A DNA stretch of 64,000 nt, taken from the NCBI GenBank assembly GCA_002700095.1, contig PACL01000060.1, forward strand, positions 1-64,000, written 5' to 3'. Within the stretch, counting starts at the first letter, position 1. Every line of letters starts with the position of its first letter. The position numbers were made by a program, and so were the translations under genes. Shown here piece after piece: positions 23,984 through 34,797 of this stretch. The notes beneath the pieces are model-generated. The model did not search any database and was not told the DNA's origin. It saw only the letters and a list, made by a program, of their open reading frames with translations. Source of the DNA: Fulvimarina sp. (lineage in GTDB: Bacteria > Pseudomonadota > Alphaproteobacteria > Rhizobiales > Rhizobiaceae).

Positions 23984-24988
23984 TCAGGCCTTGCCGAGGA
24001 TGGCCCTCACCGCCGGCAGGTCGACCAGCGGCGTCTGCGGCCGCGGCCCGATCTGCTGGATGATGTGGCTGGCTGCGGCGTTGCCGAGGCGGGCCGAGGT
24101 CTCGCGATCGAGCCCGGCGGTGTAGCCGCGCAGGAAACCGGCGGCGAAGAGATCGCCCGCGCCGGTGGTGTCGACCAGTTCGGCGACGCCTTCGCCCGCG
24201 ACGTCGATCCGGCTGTCGCCCTCCAGCACCACGCAGCCCTTTTCCGAGCGGGTGACGACCGCGATCTGCGGCGTGTCCAGGGCGAGCTGGACACAAGCCG
24301 CATCAAAGTCTTCGGTCTCGTAGAGCGCCAGCGCCTCGGCCTCGTTGGCAAAGACGATCCCGACCGTGCCGGAGCGCAGGAGTTCGAGGAACTCGGCGCG
24401 GTAGCGGTGGACGCAGAAGCTGTCCGAGAGGGTCATGGCGACGGAGCGGCCATTGGCCTTGGCAATGCCGGCAGCCTTGACGATGGCTTCCTTGGCGCGG
24501 GGCGGATCCCAGAGGTAGCCCTCGAAATAGGTGACCTTGGCGGCCTTGACGATCTCCTCGTCGATGTCCTCGGGCCCGAGCTCGACGCAGGCGCCGAGAT
24601 AGGTGCTCATCGAGCGCTCGCCGTCGGGGGTGACGACGACCATGCAGCGCGCCGTCGGCGGCTGGCCTTCCAGCGGCTTCGTCTCGTACCGGACGCCCAG
24701 CGACCGGATGTCGTGGGTGAAGATCGAGCCCAGCTGGTCGTCCGCGACCTTGCCGAAATAGGCGCCGCTGCCGCCGAGGCTGACGAGGCCGGCGATGGTG
24801 TTGCCGGCGCTGCCGCCGGAGGTCTCCACCGCGGGCCCCATCGCCGCGTAGAGCTGCTCCGCCCGTTCGGCGTCGATGAGCGTCATGCCGCCCTTCTGGA
24901 TCGTCTCGCGCTCCAGAAAGCCGTCGTCCTCGCGGGAGATGACGTCGACGATGGCGTTACCGATGGTGAGAACGTCGTATTCGGCCAT
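23984..24988 (-). CDS. Adenosine kinase (PfkB family)
   Basis: A 334-residue carbohydrate/purine kinase that phosphorylates adenosine to AMP. It begins MAEYDVLTIGNAIVDVISRE and has the PfkB N-terminal motif GGSAGNTIAGLVSLGG, followed by YFGKVADDQLG. The C-terminal signature DTTGAGDLFAAGFLRG contains the catalytic aspartate and anion hole. The ATG at 24988 matches the usual start of rhizobial adenosine kinases. It is transcribed away from the SH3-protein gene (end 25216) with a 227-base gap. The specificity for adenosine rather than ribose or fructose rests on overall similarity to alphaproteobacterial adenosine kinases. Confidence 0.88.
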   Translation of the reverse strand: MAEYDVLTIGNAIVDVISREDDGFLERETIQKGGMTLIDAERAEQLYAAMGPAVETSGGSAGNTIAGLVSLGGSGAYFGKVADDQLGSIFTHDIRSLGVRYETKPLEGQPPTARCMVVVTPDGERSMSTYLGACVELGPEDIDEEIVKAAKVTYFEGYLWDPPRAKEAIVKAAGIAKANGRSVAMTLSDSFCVHRYRAEFLELLRSGTVGIVFANEAEALALYETEDFDAACVQLALDTPQIAVVTRSEKGCVVLEGDSRIDVAGEGVAELVDTTGAGDLFAAGFLRGYTAGLDRETSARLGNAAASHIIQQIGPRPQTPLVDLPAVRAILGKA

Positions 24989-25215
24989 GATCCTGTCCGT
25001 TGCGTTGCAGATGGACGCATCGGTATCGTCTGCAGGCACGCATGGCTAGACCGGCAGCCGACATTCCGGCCGCCGGGCGGCGGGCGGTTAAGCCGCTACC
25101 GTTCGCTTCGGCCTTTGCCGAGGCCTCATCATGTGGCTTGCCGGATGGAAGCACGCGGGGTCGGGACGGCACCGGCCGCTGCCGGTTATCCGGCCCGTGC
25201 CGCGGCAGCCCGTCG

Positions 25216-25764
25216 TCAGTCGAAGCTCTCGTTCGGATAGACGCCCCAGATGTCCTCCTGCCGCACGTAGCCGTGGCGCTCGGAAGCTTCGATCTCGCAC
25301 CAGCCGGTGCGGCACTCTTTCACCCGCGAGACGACCCCCGGCTCGAGCCGCGCCACCAGCGGGGCGTCGAGAGCCGGATTGTTGTGAACGTCGATCATCG
25401 TCGCCTTGCCCTTCAGCCAGGGCGCGGCGATCGAGGTGCGCTCGCCGGACAGGAGCGAATGATAGACCCAGCCCTCGGAACCTTCCGAATCGCGGATGCG
25501 GCGCCAGAGCCCGAATTCCTGGATCACCTCCACCGGCAGGCCGGGCCGCAGATACAGCCAGGTCACCTGGTAGTCGCGGCCCGGGCCGATGCGGGCGTTG
25601 ACGCGGGCCGACTTCAGACTGACATAGCGGGGCAGCGGCAGCTTGGAGACCGGGCCGAGCTCCAGCGCGCTCGCCGGGGCGGGAGCCAGCGCCAGGGTGG
25701 CAGCTGCGCCGGCCAGCGCGAGAAGCAGGGGGCGCAGCCAGGCTTTGAAGGAGGCGGACGGCAT
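25216..25764 (-). CDS. Exported SH3-like domain protein
   Basis: A 182-residue protein with an N-terminal signal peptide (MPSASFKAWLRPLLLALAGA, ending near ASALE). It is followed by two bacterial SH3-like repeats: RYVSLKSARVNARIGPGRDY with VTWLYLRPGLPVEVIQEFG, and MIDVHNNPALDAPLVARLEP with GVVSRVKECRTGWCEI. Such proteins bind cell-wall peptides or act in periplasmic regulation. The pairing with a divergent 2-hydroxyacid dehydrogenase is common in Rhizobiales. The start at 25764 is chosen for the signal peptide. The frame is open upstream to 25818 but the extra residues are basic and not signal-like. Confidence 0.85.
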   Translation of the reverse strand: MPSASFKAWLRPLLLALAGAAATLALAPAPASALELGPVSKLPLPRYVSLKSARVNARIGPGRDYQVTWLYLRPGLPVEVIQEFGLWRRIRDSEGSEGWVYHSLLSGERTSIAAPWLKGKATMIDVHNNPALDAPLVARLEPGVVSRVKECRTGWCEIEASERHGYVRQEDIWGVYPNESFD

Positions 25765-25960
25765 CGGGCAATCTCCAGGGCGCGGCCAGAACGTCACATG
25801 TCGTCGCGGCCGTTGCATTCGGGCCGGCGAAATGGCGAAGGCGGGCCGGGCGGAACTTTTCCTCCCGCGGCCCGGCTGCTACGTATGGCCACCGGCATTG
25901 CCCGGAATAATCAACCGGTTCGGTTAACAACGTCTTGAGAACAGACGGGAAAGGCGGGCG

Positions 25961-26962
25961 ATGAACGAGCGCAGGAAGCCACTCGTGATCCTGACCCGCA
26001 AGCTGCCGGAGCCGGTCGAGCAGCGGATGGGCGAACTCTTCGACACGCGGCTGAACGAGACCGACCGGCCGATGACCCAGCCGGAGCTCGTCGCGGCCGT
26101 CCGCGAGGCCGACGTCCTGGTGCCGACGGTGACCGACCGGATCGACCGGGCAGTGATCGAGCAGGCCGGCGACCGCCTGCGGCTCATCGCCAATTACGGC
26201 AACGGCTTCGACAATATCGACGTCGAGACGGCGCTCGCCCGCAACCTCACCGTGACCAACACGCCGAACGTCCTCAACGAGGACACTGCCGACCTGACCA
26301 TGGCGCTGATCCTCGCCGTGCCGCGCCGGCTGGTCGAGGGCGGCACGCGGCTCGTCGGCGGCGGCCGCTGGCCGGGCTGGTCGCCGACCTGGATGCTCGG
26401 CCGCCGGATCTGGGGCAAGAAGCTCGGCATCGTCGGCATGGGCCGCATCGGCACCGCCGTGGCCCGGCGCGCCAAGGCCTTCGGCCTCGAGATCCACTAT
26501 CACAACCGCCGGAAGGTCAGCCCGAAGACCGAGGCGGAGCTCGGGGCGACCTATTGGGAGAGCCTCGACCAGATGCTCGCCCGCATGGACATCATCTCGG
26601 TCAACTGCCCCTACACGCCAGCGACCTATCACCTCCTGTCGGCGCGGCGCCTGGCGCTGGTCCAGCCGCACGCCTTCATCGTCAACACCGCCCGCGGCGA
26701 GGTCATCGACGAGAAGGCGCTGGTAGCGGCGATCGAGGCCGAGAGGATCGCCGGCGCCGGCCTCGACGTCTTCGAGGAGGAACCGGCAGTGTCGAAGAAG
26801 TTGCTTCGGCTGGCGGAGGAAAACCGCGTCGTCCTTCTGCCCCACATGGGCTCGGCGACCCTGGAGGGCCGCATCGAGATGGGCGAGAAGGTGATCATCA
26901 ACATCCGCACGCTGATGGACGGCCACCGCCCGCCGGACCGGATCTTGCCGGGCGGGAGCTGA
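25961..26962 (+). CDS. 2-hydroxyacid dehydrogenase (glyoxylate/hydroxypyruvate reductase type)
   Basis: A 333-residue NAD(P)-dependent D-isomer-specific 2-hydroxyacid dehydrogenase. The N-terminal catalytic half contains NYGNGFDNIDVE. The Rossmann half has the nucleotide-binding GIVGMGRIGTAVARR, the NTARGEVID segment (catalytic arginine), FEEEP (the glutamate) and LPHMGSAT (the catalytic histidine). The sequence resembles GyaR-type glyoxylate reductases of Rhizobiales, which act in glyoxylate and serine metabolism; the exact substrate is not settled by sequence. It starts MNERRKPLVILTRKLPEP at 25961. Confidence 0.9.
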   Translation: MNERRKPLVILTRKLPEPVEQRMGELFDTRLNETDRPMTQPELVAAVREADVLVPTVTDRIDRAVIEQAGDRLRLIANYGNGFDNIDVETALARNLTVTNTPNVLNEDTADLTMALILAVPRRLVEGGTRLVGGGRWPGWSPTWMLGRRIWGKKLGIVGMGRIGTAVARRAKAFGLEIHYHNRRKVSPKTEAELGATYWESLDQMLARMDIISVNCPYTPATYHLLSARRLALVQPHAFIVNTARGEVIDEKALVAAIEAERIAGAGLDVFEEEPAVSKKLLRLAEENRVVLLPHMGSATLEGRIEMGEKVIINIRTLMDGHRPPDRILPGGS

Positions 26963-27029
26963 CCCCGGTCCCGGACCGCGGCATGGCGCCGGACGGTTCC
27001 GGTCCTGCCCGGCTTCAGGCGCCCGGCCC

Positions 27030-27821
27030 TCAGTCCGGATCGATTTCCATCTGGGTCGCCGCGAGGATCGCGCCGGGGCTGCCGTCGGGGCGCACGGCCT
27101 GCAGCAAGACGGCGCAGCCATAGGTCTCGTTGCCGTCGGGGGTGACCGAGGAGACCGGCATGTCGACCTCCATCCCGGCGCTGCCGACCATGCCCATCAG
27201 CTGCCAGCCCCGCACCGGGTGGGTGGTGACGAGGGTCTCGCCGGCATTTTCGCCGCGATCGACCTTCACCGTCGCGCTGTCGGCGAAATTGACCAGAACC
27301 AGCATCGGCTTGCGCTCACCCGGCGGGGTGACTACGCCGCTCGCCCGGATGTGGAGGCTGTCGCCGACCCGGCGGATCGACACGTCGACCGGCGAGGCCG
27401 GCAGGCGGCTCTTCGTCATCAGCCGGTCGAGCTTTTCGCCATGCGAGCCGACCATGTCGTGGAGGCCGTTGATCACCAGCTGCGGCGTATAGACCATCTT
27501 GTTGGCGAAGGCCCGCGCATAGGCGCGCTGGCGCTCGCTGTTGTGGTCCGAGCCGAAGGTGTCGCGCCAGCCGATATAGTCCCAGTAGTCGACGTGATAG
27601 GACAGCGCCAGGACATGGGGCTGGTCGGCGAACTTCGCCAGCAGCTGGTCAGCGGGCGGGCAGGACGAGCAGCCCTGGCTGGTGAAGAGTTCGAGGACGT
27701 GGGTGATCTGGCTCTTCACCCGCTCTCCGGACGAGACCTGTCCGGGCAAGGCGAGGCTCAGCGCAAGCGTCAGGCAGGCGAGAGCGTGGCGGAGGAGGCG
27801 GACCTTCGGCCGATGCCGCAT
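27030..27821 (-). CDS. DUF1223 family thioredoxin-like exported protein
   Basis: A 263-residue protein with an N-terminal signal-like segment (RHALACLTLALSLALPG) and the DUF1223 core VLELFTSQGCSSCPPADQLL, a CxxC-containing thioredoxin-like opening. It continues YHVDYWDYIGWRDTF and YTPQLVINGLHDMVGS. The family has no settled function; periplasmic redox or metal handling is a guess. The ATG at 27821 has no good ribosome-binding site, and an upstream in-frame ATG at 27881 would lengthen a basic N-terminus. It lies downstream of acnA, an arrangement often seen in Rhizobiales, with a hairpin between them. Confidence 0.85.
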   Translation of the reverse strand: MRHRPKVRLLRHALACLTLALSLALPGQVSSGERVKSQITHVLELFTSQGCSSCPPADQLLAKFADQPHVLALSYHVDYWDYIGWRDTFGSDHNSERQRAYARAFANKMVYTPQLVINGLHDMVGSHGEKLDRLMTKSRLPASPVDVSIRRVGDSLHIRASGVVTPPGERKPMLVLVNFADSATVKVDRGENAGETLVTTHPVRGWQLMGMVGSAGMEVDMPVSSVTPDGNETYGCAVLLQAVRPDGSPGAILAATQMEIDPD

Positions 27822-28104
27822 CAGGAGCGACCCGGCTGGACGGCGGGGACGGGCGCCATGCGGCCGTCCGCCAGCATCCATCGCAGCGTCGCGGCGCGAC
27901 GCAGCGCGTTGCGCTGCGCCGGCGCATGCCGTCTTCGGTCGGGTCTGTCTGGTGAATTGCAATGCATAGCTTCGTGCCCTTTTCGCGCCGGACCCTACGG
28001 GATCGGGCCTCACACGGGCCAGTCAATTGCGGGTGAAACGCGGGCTTTCGAACGGCGAGGCGGATGCGGGGAGCATCGCCTCGCTAGGACCGTTCGGGAA
28101 TCGC

Positions 28105-28129
28105 GGCCGGGCGCTGGTTGCGCCCGGCC
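28105..28129. terminator. Hairpin downstream of acnA
   Basis: A perfect 10-bp stem GGCCGGGCGC / GCGCCCGGCC with loop TGGTT, 29 bases after the acnA stop. There is no T-run on the acnA side, so it may act as a Rho-assisted or mRNA-stabilising end rather than a classical intrinsic terminator. Confidence 0.55.
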
Positions 28130-28157
28130 ACTTCTTTGATGCCTCGTCCCACCGGTC

Positions 28158-30917
<2,760 letters not shown>

Positions 30918-31240
30918 GAGGCTCACATTCCTTCTCGAACCGATAAAATAGTCCGAAGGGCGAACGGCCTTCATGCGCCGCGGATCAGCGCGCTCGAAGA
31001 TGCGGGTACGACCATTTCCGCTGTCCGCCCTGACGCCCGTCGGTGCCGTGCGGGCGCCATGAGATCGGCGCTTGATGTTTCCACGCCGGTCGCTGGAGTG
31101 GTTGAGGGCCTTATAGGCAAGTTTGTAATGGCTATAAAGGCCCGGAGGAAACAAAGGCGACAAAATATGACAGGGCACCAGAAAGCCGCCGCCGCGATCC
31201 CGGCGTCGGCGGGCAAAGCCGGGATATCCAGGGGGCAGGC
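30918..31240. promoter_or_regulatory. Divergent acnA/ccmA promoter region with palindrome
   Basis: A 323-base region between divergent genes. An imperfect inverted repeat, GGGCCTTATAG to CTATAAAGGCCC (31106-31143, one-base bulge), surrounds a less GC-rich core and may be an operator or carry the promoter. No gene is seen. Confidence 0.4.
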
Positions 31241-32041
31241 GTGATCGCTGCCGGGCTGAAGCTGGAGGGCCTCGTCGTCGGCCGGGGCACCGTCGCCGTC
31301 GCCGGGCCGTTCGACGCCTGTGTCGCGGCGGGCGAGGCCCTCGTCGTCACCGGGCCGAACGGCGCCGGCAAATCCACCCTGCTGCGCACGCTTGCCGGCC
31401 TGTTGCCGCCGCTCGCCGGCGCGATTCGCCTCGACGGGCTCGTCGCCCCGGACGGCGAGCCGGCCGAACGCCTCGCCGACGTCGCCCATTATGTCGGCCA
31501 CCGCCACGGCATGAAGAGCCAGATCAGCGTCGGCGACAATCTCGGCTTCTGGACGCGCTATCTGGGCGGCGCGGGCAGTTTCGATGCGCCCGGCGGCGCA
31601 GGCCCGGCCACCGCATCCAGCTCGGCCCCGTCATCCCGCCTCACCCCTTCCTCCAGGAGCACCGCCGCATCGCCTCCCGTTTCTCCCGCCGAAGCGCTGG
31701 CGGCCGTCGGCCTTCCCGGCCTCGAGGCCATCCCCTTCGCCTATCTCTCCGCCGGCCAGCAGCGGCGGGCGAGCCTTGCCCGGCTGCTCGTCGCTTTTCG
31801 CCCGGTATGGATCCTCGACGAGCCGACCTCGGCCCTCGACGCGGCCTCGCAAACCCGCTTCGCCGAAATCGTCGCACGCCATCTTGCGGCAGGCGGCATC
31901 GCCATCGCCGCCACCCACCACCCGCTCGGCCTCGAAGGGGCGAAGACCTTGCATATTGTACCCAGTGCCCGTCGCGGCGACGGTCCGGGCGTGCCTGCCA
32001 TCGACGACGCCGCTCTTGCCGAAGCCGAGGGCTGGCTGTGA
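31241..32041 (+). CDS. ccmA: Cytochrome c maturation haem exporter, ATP-binding subunit
   Basis: A 266-residue ABC ATPase that drives release of holo-CcmE during cytochrome c maturation. Walker A is GPNGAGKS (38-45), the CcmA-typical [19 protein letters not shown] lies at 83-101, the signature is LSAGQQRR (169-176) and Walker B is [11 protein letters not shown] (190-200). The start is GTG at 31241, preceded by GGGGGCAGGC. The protein is about 50 residues longer than usual because of a Ser/Ala/Pro-rich insertion at about 109-148, between the Q-loop side helices and the signature. It is separated from ccmB by 508 bases containing repeats. Confidence 0.93.
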   Translation: MIAAGLKLEGLVVGRGTVAVAGPFDACVAAGEALVVTGPNGAGKSTLLRTLAGLLPPLAGAIRLDGLVAPDGEPAERLADVAHYVGHRHGMKSQISVGDNLGFWTRYLGGAGSFDAPGGAGPATASSSAPSSRLTPSSRSTAASPPVSPAEALAAVGLPGLEAIPFAYLSAGQQRRASLARLLVAFRPVWILDEPTSALDAASQTRFAEIVARHLAAGGIAIAATHHPLGLEGAKTLHIVPSARRGDGPGVPAIDDAALAEAEGWL

Positions 32042-32549
32042 GCGCACCGATCATCCCTGGCCGCCACCTCGCCCATCCCAGCGGCCGCGGCGCAGTCGTG
32101 GCGACTTCGTTCCCGCTCGGCCTTTCGCCAGCCCTCCCCTCGCATGAGGAGGTTCCCAGCGATCCGATGCCGCCACATTTCCGCAAGACGACTTGGCGCC
32201 GCCCTTCAACCCACCGTCATTCTCGGCCCCCGTCCCGACAGCATTCACACATCCCGGAAAGCTCATCCAAAACAGTGCCTTGCGAGAGAAATCGAAGACG
32301 CCGGGGCGCAGAAAGAAAAGGCGCCGGCCTCAACGCTTCGTCATTCTCGGGCCCCGTCCCGAGAATCCAGAGATCGTCGGGCGCCATTCGTTTCAGCTGC
32401 AGAAAGGTGCAGGCGGCCGGCGCCTCGGCAGCTGCCCCTGGATTCTCGGGGCGGGGCCCGAGAATGACGAGGCTGCGAGGTTTCGCCACCATTCGTGCAC
32501 GGAGACGCGCACCGGACGACGCCGGGCGCTCGCCCGCCGAGGTCCGTCC
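32042..32549. other. Repeat-bearing spacer between ccmA and ccmB
   Basis: In most relatives these genes are adjacent or overlap. Here 508 bases intervene. The spacer holds two inverted copies (and a partial third) of a short hairpin repeat, listed separately. Translations are low-complexity and I see no gene. Confidence 0.6.
32216..32471. repeat. Short palindromic repeat family (GTCATTCTCGGG type), three copies
   Basis: Copies lie at 32338-32370 (forward), 32439-32471 (inverted) and a partial one at 32216-32240. Each full copy is itself a hairpin, ATTCTCGG pairing with CCGAGAAT around a GC-rich loop. The forward and inverted copies can also pair with each other over about 30 bases. They resemble REP-type dispersed palindromes of Rhizobiales. 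Confidence 0.75.
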
Positions 32550-33209
32550 ATGACCGCTTTGTTCCTGCGCGACCTGCGCCTCGCCTTTGCCGGCGGCGGC
32601 GGGGCGACCACCGGCGTCATCTTCTTCCTGGCGGTGATCGCGACGATCCCATTCGGCGTCGGCCCGGACCTCAACCTTCTGTCGCGCATCGGCCCGGCGA
32701 TCCTGTGGATCGGCGCGCTTCTGTCGACGCTGCTGACCCTCGACCGGCTGTTCCAGGCCGACCGCGACGACGGCACCCTCGACCTTTTGATCGCCGGCCC
32801 GCTGCCGATGCCCCTCGTCGTCCTGTCCAAATGCCTCGCGCTGTGGACCGCCTCGTCCCTGCCTCTGGTCCTCGCCTCCCCCGTCCTCGGCCTGTTCCTG
32901 GCGCTCCAGCCCGCCGCCCTCCTCGCGGTGATGGCCACCCTCTTCGTCGGCACCCCCGCCATCGTCTGCATCGGCGCCGTCGGCGCCGCCGTCGCCGTGG
33001 CGCTCCCCCGCGGCGGCCTGCTGGTCTCGGTGCTGGTGCTGCCGCTGGCGATCCCGGTCCTGATCTTCGGCGTCTCGGCCACCTATGCGGCGGTCAACGA
33101 GCCCGACCCGTTCTGGCCGCCTTTCATGATCCTGTGCGCGCTGACACTGTTTTTCGGGGCGTTGGGGCCGGTGGCGGCAGGGGCCGCGTTAAAGGGGGGT
33201 GGGGATTGA
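32550..33209 (+). CDS. ccmB: Cytochrome c maturation haem exporter, permease subunit CcmB
   Basis: A 219-residue polytopic membrane protein of the CcmB family that partners CcmA and CcmC. It begins MTALFLRDLRLAFAGGGGAT, followed by an FFLAVIATIPFGVGPD segment characteristic of CcmB, then LLTLDRLFQADRDDGTLDLL (the cytoplasmic loop that contacts CcmA) and five further hydrophobic stretches. The ATG at 32550 is preceded by GAGG. ccmC is not next, as is usual, but about 4.2 kb downstream on the same strand. Confidence 0.93.
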   Translation: MTALFLRDLRLAFAGGGGATTGVIFFLAVIATIPFGVGPDLNLLSRIGPAILWIGALLSTLLTLDRLFQADRDDGTLDLLIAGPLPMPLVVLSKCLALWTASSLPLVLASPVLGLFLALQPAALLAVMATLFVGTPAIVCIGAVGAAVAVALPRGGLLVSVLVLPLAIPVLIFGVSATYAAVNEPDPFWPPFMILCALTLFFGALGPVAAGAALKGGGD

Positions 33210-33337
33210 GTCGGGAGTGCCATCATGGGCTGGCTGGCTGATGATGCGAGAGGTTGAAGCGGAATAGGATGATTTGTTTCAAACGAACGTTCGAACAGCC
33301 AGGCTGACTGAAGAGAGGACGTTCAACAAATGAGGCT

Positions 33338-33741
33338 TCAGACAGTTCTATTGTTAATAACTTGGATGTTGGATGCCCCAATAGGCTGCCGATCCCGAGG
33401 CTCCCATGTCCAACCTCGATATTCGAGGCGTGCTGCCTCTGCGGCTGCTAGAATAGCTGGAATGCGCTTTTGAAGCCATTCGCGCTGGGGTTTGACCGTC
33501 TCCCACGCTTCAAGGCGATCAGGCAAAACTCCACTCCGACTGTAGCGAATAAAGGCACGAAATGGCGGTAGGTCTCCTCGACGCTGACGTCCCCTGGATC
33601 GATCGGATCGACCGCATCAAAATGGTGGCAGACAGGCTCTGGAGCCACATGTGCGCGATCAGCTTCAATCTGTAGAATCGCTTCTAAACCGGCCGCGAGA
33701 TGTTGTCCCTTCGTCCAAATGAGCGGTTCATCGTCTTCCAT
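33338..33741 (-). pseudogene. Hypothetical gene with probable frameshift
   Basis: One frame gives MEDDEPLIWTKGQHLAAGLE and continues protein-like to YRHFVPLFATVGVEF. It then runs on as basic low-complexity sequence and stops at 33448. In the neighbouring frame, from about 33526 on, the sequence LPDRLEAWETVKPQREWLQK, then RIPAILAAAEAARLEYRG, is again protein-like and stops at 33338. The two halves meet at a TTTT run (33525-33528 on the plus strand, AAAA). A single-base change there would give one protein of about 134 residues. Base composition is less GC-rich than the surroundings. The family is not recognised. The alternative is two overlapping genes with a TTG start for the second. Confidence 0.45.
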
Positions 33742-33839
33742 GAGACCATCTACCCTTTGCGCCCTATGTCCGCTACTGAGCGAAACTGGCCGATTACCTG
33801 TTCGCAGCATATGAAATGGAATTAACAATTCCGTTTCAA

Positions 33840-34061
33840 TCACCGCTTCGCCTGATGCGCCTGCACATAGGCCGGCGGCACCGCCGCTATCCTTGACGTA
33901 TAGTCCTTCGGGCTCTCCGCCGTGAAGAAATTCACCACCTTTTCGGGCAGCCGCAAGGAGACGTTCGGCTTCGCCAAGGCGGACATTTCGGCGTTTCTCC
34001 AGAAGGCTTCGTCCAGCGCCGCGATGTCGCTCGTGTCGATCTCGCTGTTCGGCAGCGTCAT
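33840..34061 (-). CDS. BrnA-like antitoxin, orphan
   Basis: A 73-residue protein resembling BrnA, the ribbon-helix-helix antitoxin of BrnT ribonucleases. It has LDEAFWRNAEMSALAKPNVS (the N-terminal EFW/RNA segment) and SLRLPEKVVNFFTAESPKDY (RHH core), then TSRIAAV. The family usually continues with LR-A-Y-V; here the corresponding residues are PPAYV, which may weaken the last helix. The ATG at 34061 has a poor ribosome-binding site. No brnT lies upstream; the space is occupied by the divergent parD remnant. It may be an orphan regulator or a decaying remnant. Confidence 0.6.
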   Translation of the reverse strand: MTLPNSEIDTSDIAALDEAFWRNAEMSALAKPNVSLRLPEKVVNFFTAESPKDYTSRIAAVPPAYVQAHQAKR

Positions 34062-34108
34062 CTCGCAGGGGGTTACGTCTTCTGCCCGGATTGTGTGACG
34101 AGCGTTGA

Positions 34109-34127
34109 TTTGGCAATCTTTGCCAAA
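34109..34127. promoter_or_regulatory. Perfect palindrome between divergent antitoxin genes
   Basis: TTTGGCAATCTTTGCCAAA: 8-bp arms with a 3-base spacer, lying 29 bases before the parD start and 47 bases before the BrnA-like start. Ribbon-helix-helix antitoxins bind such palindromes to repress their own promoters, so this is a likely surviving operator of the parD and/or brnA gene. Confidence 0.55.
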
Positions 34128-34156
34128 CTGCGATATCTCGCCCAGGAGGACCCGCC

Positions 34157-34445
34157 ATGGCGACCATGAACGTTTCCCTGCCTGATCCCATGAAAGACTG
34201 GGTCGAGGCCCAGGCCGCGACCGGCCGCTACAGCAATGCCAGCGATTATGTGCGCGATCTGATCCGCCGGGATCAGGAGCGCCGCGAAAATCGCCCATCT
34301 GCAGGCGCTCGTGACAGAGGGGCTGGAAAGCGGGATCAGTTCGCACTCGATGGATGACATCGAGGCGGCCGCACGCCGGGATAGTCGAGCAAGTGCGTTG
34401 CAAGGTTGGACAGCGCGATCCTCCGCGTCGTCATCCCGGGCTTGA
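34157..34445 (+). pseudogene. parD antitoxin gene with a frameshift, parE missing
   Basis: It begins as a standard ParD ribbon-helix-helix antitoxin (MATMNVSLPDPMKDWVEAQA, then GRYSNASDYVRDLIRRDQER). After RRE the frame breaks at the AAAA run (34287-34290). The next frame restores the expected C-terminus IAHLQALVTEGLESGISSHS, MDDIEAAARR. Adding one A would give an intact antitoxin. The corrected reading ends at a TGA (34443-34445) inside a palindromic repeat. The parE toxin that should follow is absent. A good GGAGGA ribosome-binding site precedes the ATG. Confidence 0.75.
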
Positions 34446-34548
34446 GCCGGGATCCATTCCAAATCGGTGAACGTGGATCCTAACATTCTGGAGCGAATGG
34501 TTATTTCAGCGCAGAGGAATGGATCCCGGGTCAAGCCCGGGATGACGA
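34428..34548. repeat. Inverted pair of CATCCCGGGCTTGA-type palindromes
   Basis: One copy at 34428-34460 (GTCATCCCGGGCTTGAGCC then GGGATCCATTCC) and an inverted copy at 34517-34548 (GAATGGATCCCGGG then TCAAGCCCGGGATGAC). Each contains a CCCGG/CCGGG hairpin, and together they form a 30-base stem with a 56-base loop. This is a common dispersed repeat type in Rhizobiales. It replaces the position where parE would be expected. The rest of the spacer to 34797 shows no gene. Confidence 0.8.
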
Positions 34549-34797
34549 AGTTCGTGTGTCCGCGCCCCAGGCTTTCACGCCTGCGGCGCCACTATGGTTG
34601 CCTCGTGACTGGAGCCGAGTTTCTGCGGGTTGGTCCCAAAGAGCGACGGGAACGCTGATCTCTCTCCACCTGGCCCCGTGCCCGCGTCCCACCATTCAGC
34701 TTCGCGCGCGCCGGGCCATGCTGCGGCCATCGGCCAAGAGCCGGCTAGATCGACCGCGTCGTCCGCCCACCCGCATGCTCCTCCTCCCCTCCCCGCC

